Shown: piece after piece, positions 9,134-18,374 of the stretch
How positions within the stretch are numbered: the stretch's first letter is position 1
Layout of the letters: each line of letters starts with the position of its first letter
Assembly (NCBI GenBank): GCA_964484485.1
Contig: CAZAGD010000231.1
Coordinates: 1-64,000 of the forward strand
From: CAZAGD01 sp964484485
Lineage (GTDB): Bacteria > Desulfobacterota > SM23-61
Length of the DNA stretch: 64,000 bases
Direction of reading: 5' to 3'
The notes under the pieces: generated by a model
Databases searched by the model: none
What the model was told of the DNA's origin: nothing
Seen by the model: only the letters and a program-made list of their open reading frames with translations
Program-made: the position numbers and the translations under genes

Positions 9134-9178
9134 GTCAAGTTCAATTAAACGAATAGTCCATTTAAAAATCTTGAGTCA

Positions 9179-9541
9179 TTAATTGGCCAGCCATCTCAAT
9201 ACTCGGAAATGAAAAGCAGCCTGATTCAATCCCTCCATTTCGCAAAAAACTTTGAAGAAATCGGTACCTTTTATTAGGTAAACAAAATCCCTCATGAATA
9301 AGGAAATTATTAACCCTTCACCCGAAGATGGATTCAGGCCTTTTTCTTTAAGATATTTGGCTAATTTGGGATAGACTATATCACGTAAATAATCCCAGGT
9401 CTTATCCTTATCCAACACTACTTCATAAATAAGTAAGGAGTCGCCCTCTTTTTCTCTAAGCTCATAAGCCACTTTGTTGTACTCAATTCCGGGGACTATT
9501 TTAAAAGCTTTTGTTAACAAAAGGTCTTTATAATCAGGCAT
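9179..9541 (-). CDS. Hypothetical protein, 120 aa
   Basis: I do not recognise this protein. It is a soluble mixed alpha/beta sequence with ordinary composition, which supports a real gene: a YNKVAYELREKEGDSLLIYE strand-turn-strand stretch, a helical VYPKLAKYLKEKGLN stretch, and an aromatic-rich C-terminus (FFKVFCEMEGLNQAAFHFRV). No cofactor motif, signal peptide or membrane segment is seen. The ATG at 9541 lacks an obvious Shine-Dalgarno sequence. It stands alone between a dispersed repeat and a divergent membrane-protein gene 110 bp away. Confidence 0.65.
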   Translation of the reverse strand: MPDYKDLLLTKAFKIVPGIEYNKVAYELREKEGDSLLIYEVVLDKDKTWDYLRDIVYPKLAKYLKEKGLNPSSGEGLIISLFMRDFVYLIKGTDFFKVFCEMEGLNQAAFHFRVLRWLAN

Positions 9542-9650
9542 AATCAGTTTTTTGAAGTAATTAGGTTTTTTATTTTTTATAATTGCTATGTCTTACTTAT
9601 CATGATATAGAAATTTAAAAGAGGCAAGTCAATTTTTAAAAGGTTCCCTT

Positions 9651-10328
9651 ATGCTTTATAGCCCTATCGCAGGTATTTTCTTTATCATCTTCTTTTTATT
9701 TACTACTTTTTTCTTATTGCTCATTCAGATTAACGTTATAACTCTGGCCTTTATTAAAATTGGGATTTCACCTCAAGTAGTTATGGTAACGCTTTTCTTT
9801 ATTTTAATAGGCAGTTTTATAAACATTCCCATTATGAAGATTCCTCAAGAAACCATGGTCAGCCAAAAGAGAATCAATTTTTTTGGGTTTACCTACATAA
9901 TTCCGGTCTGGAAAAAGAAAGTGACCGTTTTGGCGATTAATGTGGGAGGTGCTGTTATTCCTTCTATAGTCTCCTTTTATTTGCTTTTTAAATCCGGATT
10001 GTATTTTAAAGGAATTCTGGCCACTCTTTTTATTACGATCATATGCTATAAGTTGGCCAAGCCCATAAGAGGAATAGGAATTGCGCTTCCTTTCTTTATT
10101 CCCCCTTCTTTGGCGGCTATTTTTTCCATGATCATTGCCTATGATTCAGCACCTATAATTGCTTATATATCCGGAACATTAGGAACATTAATCGGAGCCG
10201 ATATTCTTAATTTAAAAAAAATTAGCCAACTGGGGGCTCCAGTAGCTTCTATTGGCGGAGCTGGGACTTTTGATGGAATTTTTCTCACAGGTATTCTGGC
10301 CGTCTTATTTTCTTCCATCTTTTCGTAA
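9651..10328 (+). CDS. DUF1614 family integral membrane protein
   Basis: 225 residues, nearly all hydrophobic, with about seven membrane spans and no signal peptide. It matches what I recall of the DUF1614 family (conserved in archaea and anaerobic bacteria, function unknown): an early IPIMKIPQE loop, then a KPIRGIGIALPFFIPPSLAA stretch and a C-terminal GAPVASIGGAGTFDGIFL loop rich in Gly/Ala. The conserved Gly-rich loop near the end faces a putative cavity, so a transport or intramembrane enzyme role is possible but unproven. It may be co-transcribed with the aminotransferase 89 bp downstream. Confidence 0.8.
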   Translation: MLYSPIAGIFFIIFFLFTTFFLLLIQINVITLAFIKIGISPQVVMVTLFFILIGSFINIPIMKIPQETMVSQKRINFFGFTYIIPVWKKKVTVLAINVGGAVIPSIVSFYLLFKSGLYFKGILATLFITIICYKLAKPIRGIGIALPFFIPPSLAAIFSMIIAYDSAPIIAYISGTLGTLIGADILNLKKISQLGAPVASIGGAGTFDGIFLTGILAVLFSSIFS

Positions 10329-10417
10329 AAAGAGAGCATGATAAACTTGCTTAAAATTTATCCTCTGCTCTGGGGCGTTTAAAAAGTTGGCTCAATTTAT
10401 TGAAAGGGAGAATAAAA

Positions 10418-11557
10418 ATGGATATTGCTGAAAGAATAAAAAATATTCAAGGTTCTGAGCGTTCCCAAAGAAAAATAACTGTCCCGCCAGGAGCAATTCG
10501 TTTAGATTTGGGCGATCCTGATTTTCCTACTCCCCTACATATTCAAGAGGCTGCTTTTAAAGCAATGCGCGACAATTTTACTCATTATGGTAATGCTTAT
10601 GGGGAAGAGGACTTGCGTGAGGCTATCTGCCACCGCCTCTTCCAGGACTTGGGAGTAAGAAAAACCCCTGAAAATGTTTTAATCACGGTCGGCGGAATCG
10701 AGGCGATTAATACTATCTGTGCTACTTACCTAAACCCGGGAGATGAGGTAATCGTTTTTGATCCAGGATATTCTGCCTATGCGGTCTCGGCGACTTTGTT
10801 TGGAGGTCACCCCATTGCTGTCCCTCTCTTAGATGACTTCCATATTGATTTTGATATATTAAAGAAAAAAATTAGCCTCCGCACAAAAATAATATTTCTG
10901 GCTAACCCCAGTAACCCCACAGCCACCGTTCTCCGCCAAGAAGAAGTGATCAACCTAGCGCAGATTGCCCAAGCTCATAATCTGTTGTTAGTTGTGGATG
11001 AGGTTTATCACAAGTTGATTTACGATGGACATAAGCATTTCTCTATCTGCCAGGTCGAAGAGGCTAAAAACAAAACTATTCTCTTAAATAGTTTTTCTAA
11101 AACCTACGCCATGACTGGCTGGCGGGTAGGCTACGTAGTAGCTGAACCTGAAATCATTAAAAATCTCATTCATTTCCATCGGGCCCTGGTAAGCTGTGTG
11201 AGCGTCCCGGCCCAAAAAGCCTGCGTTACGGCTCTTCTGGGGCCTCAAGATTGCGTGACCAAGATGGTCGCTGAATTTGACCAGAGAAGAAAATTGGTAG
11301 CAGAAGGGCTGGGAAAAATTGCCCGTTTAACTTGCCAACCTTGCGCTGGAGCTTTTTACTTTTTCCCCAAATTTGGGCATCAATTGAGCAGCAAAGACAT
11401 GACTAACTATTTGCTCAGCCAAGGGATTCTGTTGCGTAGTGGAACAGAATTTGGAGAAAAGGGAGAAAAGCATATGCGTATTTCTTTTGCCACTTCTTTG
11501 GATGATCTGCGCGAAGGATTGCTTAGGCTAAAAAAAGCTTTAGATGAGCTTCCCTAA
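10418..11557 (+). CDS. PLP-dependent aminotransferase, class I/II
   Basis: Fold type I aminotransferase, 379 residues from the ATG at 10418, which has AAAGGGAG 7 nt upstream (a TTG at 10400 is in frame but poorly placed). Family signs: DLGDPDFPTP near the N-terminus, HYGNAYGEEDLREAI, VTVGGIEAINTICATYLNPG, NPSNPTA, VVDEVYHKLIYDG, and the PLP-lysine motif SFSKTYAMTGWRVGY. The Arg binding the substrate carboxylate is in HMRISFATS. This is the aspartate/alanine-type subgroup; the actual amino donor cannot be read. The 3' end overlaps the convergent glpK by 35 nt. Confidence 0.93.
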   Translation: MDIAERIKNIQGSERSQRKITVPPGAIRLDLGDPDFPTPLHIQEAAFKAMRDNFTHYGNAYGEEDLREAICHRLFQDLGVRKTPENVLITVGGIEAINTICATYLNPGDEVIVFDPGYSAYAVSATLFGGHPIAVPLLDDFHIDFDILKKKISLRTKIIFLANPSNPTATVLRQEEVINLAQIAQAHNLLLVVDEVYHKLIYDGHKHFSICQVEEAKNKTILLNSFSKTYAMTGWRVGYVVAEPEIIKNLIHFHRALVSCVSVPAQKACVTALLGPQDCVTKMVAEFDQRRKLVAEGLGKIARLTCQPCAGAFYFFPKFGHQLSSKDMTNYLLSQGILLRSGTEFGEKGEKHMRISFATSLDDLREGLLRLKKALDELP

Positions 11558-13076
11558 AAAGGTTGACTTTTTTCTCCGCCGCCCAGTGGCGAGCCTTAGA
11601 AACGGCTATCTGCCAGCGTTCATAGAGCAACTCGCGCTGCGCCGCCCGAAGACGCGGCGTAAATTTTTTTTTGATTTTAAAATTTTGGGATAATTCTTGC
11701 TGGTCTTTCCAATAACCCACGGCTAAACCAGCTAAATAGGCCGCCCCCAAAGAAGTAACTTCTGTCACTTCGGGAACGACCACCGGAACTCCTAAGATGT
11801 CGGCCTGAAACTGCATGAGAAAACTATTGGCCGTTGCTCCTCCATCTGCGCGCAGTTCTTTTAATTTTAGACCGGCATCTCTTTCCATGCATTCTAAAAC
11901 ATCTCGCGTTTGATAAGCAATCGCTTCCAGAGCTGCGCGAGCTATATGCGCTTTCGTCGTCCCCCGAGTTAATCCCAAGATGGCTCCCCGGGCAAACATG
12001 TCCCAATAAGGAGCACCCAAGCCGACAAAAGCTGGGACAAAATATACACCCTCATTAGAATTCAAGCTGGCCGCCAATGATTCGCTCTCCTTAGCCTGAG
12101 TAATAATTTGCAAGCCATCCCGCAGCCATTGGACAACCGCCCCACCAATAAAAACGCTGCCCTCTAAGGCATAATCCACCTTTCCGGATAATCCCCAGCT
12201 AATGGTCGTTAAGAGATTATTTTGGGAAATAGCTGGTTTATCTCCGGTATGCATTAAAAGAAAACAACCAGTTCCGTAGGTATTCTTGGACTGCCCCTTC
12301 TGAAAGCAAGTTTGTCCAAATAGCGCTCCTTGTTGATCGCCAATAATTCCACATATGGGTACTTCCCCGCCGAAAAAGACCTCTGGAGAAGTATAACCAT
12401 AGAAATGACTCGAAGGTTTAACTTGGGGCAGAATGCTTGCCGGAATACCAAAATAATTTAAGATATCCTTGTCCCAAGAAAGGTCATGGATATTAAAAAA
12501 AAGAGTCCGCGAGGCATTGGAATAATCGGTGACATGCAGTCTCCTGCCGCTTAATTGATAAGCCAGCCAGCTATCCACTGTCCCAAAAGCTATGTCGCCC
12601 TGTTCAGCAGCCTTGCGCAATTTTTGGTTATGTTCTAAGATCCATTTTATTTTTGTGCCAGAAAAATAAGCATCTATTATCAAGCCAGTTTTTTGACGAA
12701 CTTTTTTACCAAAGGTGCTTTGCTTTAGCCGCGCACATTCTGCTGCCGTTCGCCGGCATTGCCAGACTATGGCATTGTAAACCGGTTGGCCTTTATCCCG
12801 CCGCCAAAGAATGGTGGTTTCTCTTTGATTTGTTATACCTATGGCAGCCAGCTGGGAAGGAGAAATATGGGCCGCATCTAAGGCCCTCTTCACGGCCGCC
12901 ATTTGTGACTCCCAGATCTCCAGCGGATCATGTTCTACCCATCCCGGCTTGGGGTATATTTGCCTTATTTCCTGGCTACCCAGGCCGACGATTTTCCCTT
13001 GGTGATTATAAACAATTGCCCGCGAACTGGTTGTCCCTTGATCTAAGGCCAAAATATACTTCTTTTTCATGCTCAT
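11523..13076 (-). CDS. glpK: Glycerol kinase
   Basis: FGGY-family kinase phosphorylating glycerol to glycerol 3-phosphate, 517 residues. ATPase phosphate loop LALDQGTTSSRAIVY is at the N-terminus; NQRETTILW, DSWLAYQLSG and GIIGDQQGALFGQTCF are glycerol-kinase hallmarks; the C-terminal ELRADGGATANSFLMQFQAD binds nucleotide. The start may be the second ATG (13070), since GGAAAG sits directly before the first. The last ~15 residues are longer than usual and overlap the convergent aminotransferase end. It lies 61 bp downstream of the Pta-N-like gene and may be the last gene of the acyl-CoA operon, although no glpF or glpD is present. Confidence 0.96.
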   Translation of the reverse strand: MSMKKKYILALDQGTTSSRAIVYNHQGKIVGLGSQEIRQIYPKPGWVEHDPLEIWESQMAAVKRALDAAHISPSQLAAIGITNQRETTILWRRDKGQPVYNAIVWQCRRTAAECARLKQSTFGKKVRQKTGLIIDAYFSGTKIKWILEHNQKLRKAAEQGDIAFGTVDSWLAYQLSGRRLHVTDYSNASRTLFFNIHDLSWDKDILNYFGIPASILPQVKPSSHFYGYTSPEVFFGGEVPICGIIGDQQGALFGQTCFQKGQSKNTYGTGCFLLMHTGDKPAISQNNLLTTISWGLSGKVDYALEGSVFIGGAVVQWLRDGLQIITQAKESESLAASLNSNEGVYFVPAFVGLGAPYWDMFARGAILGLTRGTTKAHIARAALEAIAYQTRDVLECMERDAGLKLKELRADGGATANSFLMQFQADILGVPVVVPEVTEVTSLGAAYLAGLAVGYWKDQQELSQNFKIKKKFTPRLRAAQRELLYERWQIAVSKARHWAAEKKVNLFREAHLKLFLA

Positions 13077-13137
13077 CTTTCCGCCAAGAAGGCCTCTGCT
13101 CTTAATTGCTGCGGTTGAAGGTGACTATCTTCAAATG

Positions 13138-14178
13138 TCAATCCTCTTGCATGGCTGGCCAATCTACGTATTTTTGCACCAATTCAGTTAATATCTTTAT
13201 TTTTTCTTCATCTTCTTTGGTCAGCAAAGGTTCCAAGCTTTCTATTTGCTTAGCCGTTTGGTAGGTATCCGAAAAGACCATTAATAGGGGCACATGCCGT
13301 TCTTCTGCTTTAGCAATTATATGTGAAGGAGGCAAGACGTTATTAGTAAGAATTATTCCAGCCGTATCACTTTCTAAAGCAGCCAGGATCATATCTGTGC
13401 GATCCCCGCCGGTTATGATCAATTTGCTTTCTTTTTGGAATATGGGGTTCTGCACGAAAGTGCTGGCCGACCAGGCCCCAATCAGGATATTTTTAACTGG
13501 CCGATTTAATTCTTTTTCGCCAGTAATAACTTTGGCAAACAATCGTTCCGCTAAATAAGCCATGGAAAAATAAGTTAAATCACTTTGGTAAGGAAGAACC
13601 CCTAAGATGGACAAATTTAGCTTCTTGATTAAAGGTAATTGAATCTCCTGAAACTCTTCCAAATTCTGAACTTTATTTATGAGCAGGCCCCCCAACTGCA
13701 CTCCCTTTAAATCCAAATACTTTTTGAGAAAATAAATATCATCCAAAATAGCATTTTCTTCACCGCTGACGACTAAGTACAACTTACTGCCGGTAAATTT
13801 GGCCAAAGAGAGTGGATCAAGATGAATGGAAATACCGTAGGTCAAATCCTTGCCGCCTTCCAAGAAAAGGAGATCTTTGCCCGGGGCAATGTGCTCAATT
13901 GTCTCTAAAAGCTTTTTCTTGGTTCCCTCTTCATCGTACATGAAGCGCAACTTAGAGTGATCAAAACCTATGCTCATATCCACGGGGTCTTCTTTTAACC
14001 CAAAGATCTGGGTCACTAAAGCGGAATCATAATCCCACAATCTCTTTTTGCGGTAGAGAAGCCTTTCTCCGAAGGGCTTTAAGTAGCCAACCTTCTTATT
14101 AGCCGCCAAACCAAGGCCCACGATTACACTGGTTTTGCCGGCACTTCTTCTCCAGGAAGCCATAACCAATTTTTTCAT
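13138..14178 (-). CDS. Phosphotransacetylase-N-like (AAA_26/DRTGG) protein
   Basis: 346 residues with the two domains found ahead of the catalytic domain in long phosphotransacetylases: a BioD/CobQ-like P-loop domain (1-210) and a DRTGG domain (about 225-330, with the diagnostic ITGGDRTDMI). The catalytic PTA_PTB domain is missing, so this should be a stand-alone regulator or sensor and not an acetyltransferase. The nucleotide loop reads SWRRSAGKTSV, keeping GKT but differing from the usual GxxxxGKT start. It follows the ADP-forming acetyl-CoA synthetase with the stop and start abutting, so the two are probably co-translated, consistent with control of acetyl-CoA flux (inference). Confidence 0.85.
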   Translation of the reverse strand: MKKLVMASWRRSAGKTSVIVGLGLAANKKVGYLKPFGERLLYRKKRLWDYDSALVTQIFGLKEDPVDMSIGFDHSKLRFMYDEEGTKKKLLETIEHIAPGKDLLFLEGGKDLTYGISIHLDPLSLAKFTGSKLYLVVSGEENAILDDIYFLKKYLDLKGVQLGGLLINKVQNLEEFQEIQLPLIKKLNLSILGVLPYQSDLTYFSMAYLAERLFAKVITGEKELNRPVKNILIGAWSASTFVQNPIFQKESKLIITGGDRTDMILAALESDTAGIILTNNVLPPSHIIAKAEERHVPLLMVFSDTYQTAKQIESLEPLLTKEDEEKIKILTELVQKYVDWPAMQED

Positions 14179-16308
14179 TTATGCCCCCCTCTTCTCTTTG
14201 GTTAGCATTATTCTTACATCCACAGCTTTCCCTCCCCGACCTTGTTCATAGACGACAAAGGGGTTGATCTCCAGGTCGGAGATCATGGGGAATTCTTGCA
14301 GAATAGCTCCTACTTTTAAGAGCGTGTGCCCTATTACTTCTATATCTTTTTTCTCTTCGCCGCGCACCCCCATCAAAAGAGGATAGGCCCGAATTTCTTT
14401 GACCATTTTTCTGGCCTCTTTCTGATTAATAGGTAAGGCGCGAAAAGTTACATCCTTCATGACCTCAACATAAATTCCGCCCAAGCCAAACATGACTAAA
14501 GGGCCGAAGGTATTATCCCGCCGCGCGCCAATGATAGTCTCGATTCCTTTCTCCACCATCTCCGAAATTTCCACTCCTTCAATTCGCGCTTGGGGTAAAT
14601 AAGCGCGGCAATTGCGCATAATGGCTTGGTAAGCATCAACTACTTCTTTTTCATTCATCAAATCCAAAACTACCCCGCCCGCATCACTCTTGTGCAGAAT
14701 ATCCCGGGAAATAACCTTCATAACTACTGGATAGCCAATTTTCTCTGCGGCCTGGACAGCTTCCTCGACACTCCGCGCCGGCATACTGCGCGGGATAGCA
14801 ATGCCCGCAGCTTGCATTACGGCCTGCCCCTCATGGGCTAATAAAAAGCTTCTTTTTTCTTGGAGAACTTTATTTAATACTGCTTTTATGGCCGAGCTGT
14901 CTAGCACCACTTCCTCTCTTTCGGCCGCGTAACTCTGCAAGTAATCATAATAAGAGTAAAGCGCCCCCAGACAGGAAACTGCTTCATAAACATCACCGAA
15001 GACGGCCGCTTCCCCCTTGCGCAACTGTTGCAAGCATTGTTCAATGACCTCTCCTCCGAAAATAGAAAAAACCAATGGCTTTTGAGCAGTTTTAAATTCT
15101 TGGTCAACTTCCTTTATCAAATGGGAAAGGTTTTCCGCATCAAATACGGCCGTTTCGCCATAAAGAGCGATGGCCGCGTGAATCTGCGGACTCTTTTGCG
15201 CAGCTTCCAGAGCCGCTCGGTAATGGAGGGAGGTAGCTTGACCGGTTAAATCAATAGGATTCTTAGTAGACCCAAAATTAGGCGTCACCTGGCCGAATAT
15301 ATTTTTCAGGGCGGGCAGATCATCGTAAAGTTTAACCCCATACTTCTCGCAGGCATCAGTGGCCAATACGCCAATTCCTCCCCCATTAGTAATGATCACC
15401 GTATTTTCTCCTTGCGGCAGCGGGGAGTGAGCCAAGAACTTACACCAGTTAAATGCTTCGGCCACGCTTTCGGCCCGCATCACTCCAAACTGGCGCATTA
15501 AATCATCGAACACCTCATCCGATCCAGCCAGTGAACCAGTATGGGAAGCTGCCGCAATTGCTCCTCTCTCTGATCTCCCTGATTTGATTACCACTACCGG
15601 TATTTTTTTAGTGGCCTTCTCCAAAGCTTTCAGAAATTCCTCTCCTGCTCTCACTCCTTCCATGTAAAGCAGAATTACTTTCGTTCGCCCATCAGCAATC
15701 AAATACTCTAAGAGATCAGCCTCGGTTAAATCCGCCTTATTCCCTACGGAGATGATCGCCGATAAACCAATATTTTCGGCCGCCGTCTTGCCAATCATAG
15801 CTATCCCTAAAGCACCGCTTTGGGTAATAATAGCCACCTTGCCCGGAACTATATGCGCGCTACCAAAAGTAGCATTCAAAGAAACTGCTGCCGAATAAAT
15901 ACCAAAAATGTTCGGTCCTAATATGCGCATCCCCTGCTCGCGGGCCAAAGAAACGATTCTCTTTTCTTCTTCGAAATTGCCCACCTCGGAAAAACCGGAA
16001 GAAATTATGGAGAGGAATTTAACTTTTTTCCGCGCACAGCTCCGCACAGCATCAAAGACAAAATGAGCGGGAATTACAATAGTGGCCAAGTCTATGGGCT
16101 CTTGGACTTCTTCTATGTTGGTATAGGCTTTTAAACCCAAGATTTCTCCGTTTTGCGGGTTAATTGGAAAAATTTTTCCTTGATAGCCGCCAGCGAGAAT
16201 ATTGGCTAAAATTTTATATCCTATTTTTTGAGGATCTCTGGCTGCGCCAATTACGGCCACAGTCCTGGGCTCAAATAAATATTTTATTTGCTTCTCCACG
16301 TTTATCAT
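14179..16308 (-). CDS. ADP-forming acetyl-CoA synthetase (fused alpha-beta)
   Basis: Converts acetyl-CoA (or another acyl-CoA) + ADP + Pi to acid + CoA + ATP, or the reverse. 709 residues. CoA-binding domain (1-140, RTVAVIGAARDPQKIGY), succinyl-CoA-ligase-like domains (about 150-440) with the SHTGSLAGSDEVF loop carrying the phosphorylated His, and an ATP-grasp beta domain (about 480-700) with GYPVVMKVISRDILHKSDAG and FGLGGIYVEV. The alpha-beta order is that of the one-chain enzymes of anaerobic bacteria and archaea. Its ATG overlaps the stop of the CoA-transferase (ATGA). The exact acyl substrate cannot be assigned. Confidence 0.94.
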   Translation of the reverse strand: MINVEKQIKYLFEPRTVAVIGAARDPQKIGYKILANILAGGYQGKIFPINPQNGEILGLKAYTNIEEVQEPIDLATIVIPAHFVFDAVRSCARKKVKFLSIISSGFSEVGNFEEEKRIVSLAREQGMRILGPNIFGIYSAAVSLNATFGSAHIVPGKVAIITQSGALGIAMIGKTAAENIGLSAIISVGNKADLTEADLLEYLIADGRTKVILLYMEGVRAGEEFLKALEKATKKIPVVVIKSGRSERGAIAAASHTGSLAGSDEVFDDLMRQFGVMRAESVAEAFNWCKFLAHSPLPQGENTVIITNGGGIGVLATDACEKYGVKLYDDLPALKNIFGQVTPNFGSTKNPIDLTGQATSLHYRAALEAAQKSPQIHAAIALYGETAVFDAENLSHLIKEVDQEFKTAQKPLVFSIFGGEVIEQCLQQLRKGEAAVFGDVYEAVSCLGALYSYYDYLQSYAAEREEVVLDSSAIKAVLNKVLQEKRSFLLAHEGQAVMQAAGIAIPRSMPARSVEEAVQAAEKIGYPVVMKVISRDILHKSDAGGVVLDLMNEKEVVDAYQAIMRNCRAYLPQARIEGVEISEMVEKGIETIIGARRDNTFGPLVMFGLGGIYVEVMKDVTFRALPINQKEARKMVKEIRAYPLLMGVRGEEKKDIEVIGHTLLKVGAILQEFPMISDLEINPFVVYEQGRGGKAVDVRIMLTKEKRGA

Positions 16309-18200
16309 TCAACCCCTCGGAAACCTAACTGTAATTCATACACACCTTGGGCAATTTTCTTCTGAATATCGAACCCCATCTTCTCAAACAAATGCAACAT
16401 GGGTTTATTCTCCACTAACACTTCTGCCGTAAACCCTAAAAGCCCTTCTCTCTTAGCTAAATAAGTTAGATAAGAAAGCAGCTCCCAGCCAATTCCTTTA
16501 TTCTGGTATTCATCTTTAACTACCAAAGCCACTTCGGCTGTGCGGTTTTCTTCATTTATTCCATATTGTCCGACCCCCACCACTCTTTCTACCGCTCCTT
16601 CATGCAGGGTAGCTAAAATTACCATTTCTTTAGTGTAATCGATGACCACAAACTCCTGTAATCTTTCATGGGGTATGTCTTGGCGCATCGAAATAAAGCG
16701 GCGGTATAGTGATTGATCGGAGAGGGAGTTGAAAAAATCCTTTAATAAAGGTTCATCGCTCAATTTCACAGGACGTAAAAGAATAGTTAAACCTTTGGCC
16801 GTGGTCCGCAAAGTTTCCAGGTGCGCTGGGTATTCTCCTTTTTTACCCGGAATGAATGCTTGATCGCGATAAATTAAATTAGCCTGTTTGGCTTTCTCAA
16901 TTAGCCAGGGGCGAAATTGCGGGTGGGCAATGGCAATCAACTCCATAGCCCGTTCCCGAATGTTTTTCCCGTGGAGATAGGCAATGCCATATTCCGTAAC
17001 TACATAATGGATATCCCCCCTAACTAAGGTCACCCCCGTCCCTTCCCGCAAGAAAGGAACTATGCGGGAGACTTTTCCCCACTCGGCTGTAGATTGGATG
17101 GCCAAGATGGCTTTTCCGCCCGGAGCCATGACCGCTCCGCGCATAAAATTAGTGTGCCCACCCACCCCGCTATAAATATTCTTTCCCAGAGATTCGGAAG
17201 TGCTTTGTCCAGTAAGATCAATTTCTAAGGCGCTATTTATCGCCACCATGTTCCTTTGCCGTGAAATTACTAAAGGATTGTTGGTATAGTCAATAGTCCT
17301 AAATTCAATACTCGGATTATCGTGGATATACTCATAAGTTGCTTTATGACCCATACAAAAAGTAGCTACCGTTTTCCCCCGATTAAGAGTTTTGCGGCTA
17401 TTATTCACTACCCCTTTTTTCATTAGCTCAACCATCCCATCACTCAGTAGTTCTGAATGAATACCTAAGTCATTTTTTTGGGACAAGTTAGCCAAAATGG
17501 CATTGGGCAAGCTCCCATAGCCAACCTGGATTGTATCTCCATCTTGAATTATACTGGCCACATAACGACCAATTTTTTGCGCCACATCGTCGGGAGCGAT
17601 AGCCTCGTATTCTAAAAGCGGCTCGTCATGACAGATGAGGAAATCGATATCTTCTACATGGATGAATCCATCCCCATGAACTCGAGGCATATTACTGTTA
17701 ATCTGAGCAATAATCAGAGACGCTTTTTCTAAGGCAGCTTTGGTTATATCCACACTAATTCCTAAACTCAAATAACCATGTTCATCAGGAAGGGAGGTCT
17801 GAATAAGAGCTACTTGCACGGGGATCAACCCGCGGGAGAAAAGATCGGGAACATGGGAAAGAAAAACGGGGGTATAATCAGCCAAACCGCGATTGACGGC
17901 CTCGCGGGAATTATCACCCACGAAGAAAGAATTATGGCGAAAATTATATTTGAATTTTTCATCGGCATAAGGAGCAACACCTAAAGTCCAAACATGGATA
18001 ACCTCGGCATCGAAGAAAGCTTTGGGGTTGTCTTCGACGAATTTGATCAAGGCCTTAACTAAGTATTGGGGTTCGGCACAGGCCGTATGAATAAAAATTC
18101 TATTTCCCCGGTGGATATGTCTAAAGATTTCGGCTTCGGGGGCAAATTTCTGAGGATATCTTTTTTTAATTTCTTCTAAAATCTCTTTATTCTGGAACAT
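16305..18200 (-). CDS. Acetyl-CoA hydrolase/transferase fused to GNAT domain
   Basis: 631 residues. Residues 1-440 match the acetyl-CoA hydrolase/4-hydroxybutyrate CoA-transferase family: IQVGYGSLPNAIL, SELLSDGMVELMKKGV, GVGGHTNFMRGA and VTEYGIAYLHGKNIRERA. Residues 460-625 are a GNAT acetyltransferase (LRPVKLSDEPLLKDFFNSLS; the acetyl-CoA loop is KDEYQNKGIGWELL). The fusion links acyl-CoA transfer with an acetylation module that may modify CoA-enzymes (inference). It is followed directly, with overlap, by the ADP-forming synthetase, so the operon can move CoA between acids and conserve ATP. About 175 bp separates it from the XRE-cupin regulator upstream on the same strand. Confidence 0.93.
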   Translation of the reverse strand: MFQNKEILEEIKKRYPQKFAPEAEIFRHIHRGNRIFIHTACAEPQYLVKALIKFVEDNPKAFFDAEVIHVWTLGVAPYADEKFKYNFRHNSFFVGDNSREAVNRGLADYTPVFLSHVPDLFSRGLIPVQVALIQTSLPDEHGYLSLGISVDITKAALEKASLIIAQINSNMPRVHGDGFIHVEDIDFLICHDEPLLEYEAIAPDDVAQKIGRYVASIIQDGDTIQVGYGSLPNAILANLSQKNDLGIHSELLSDGMVELMKKGVVNNSRKTLNRGKTVATFCMGHKATYEYIHDNPSIEFRTIDYTNNPLVISRQRNMVAINSALEIDLTGQSTSESLGKNIYSGVGGHTNFMRGAVMAPGGKAILAIQSTAEWGKVSRIVPFLREGTGVTLVRGDIHYVVTEYGIAYLHGKNIRERAMELIAIAHPQFRPWLIEKAKQANLIYRDQAFIPGKKGEYPAHLETLRTTAKGLTILLRPVKLSDEPLLKDFFNSLSDQSLYRRFISMRQDIPHERLQEFVVIDYTKEMVILATLHEGAVERVVGVGQYGINEENRTAEVALVVKDEYQNKGIGWELLSYLTYLAKREGLLGFTAEVLVENKPMLHLFEKMGFDIQKKIAQGVYELQLGFRGVE

Positions 18201-18374
18201 GCTGGGCTAATTTCTTTAAATTTATTTTAAACTAAATTTTTTAACTTTTAACTTTTCTCTTTTTCCCACCCTTGTTGACTTCCAGAAGGTAAATTATATT
18301 TTTTCTAAAACCGGCAATTTATAATGAGCCTCTGCCTCTTGCTTTCATAAATCAATCAATTTTCGGCATAATTT

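Noticed and set aside
11523..11557. Frameshift at the glpK end due to overlap with the aminotransferase
   Set aside because: Both genes keep intact conserved ends; a 35-nt convergent overlap is unremarkable.
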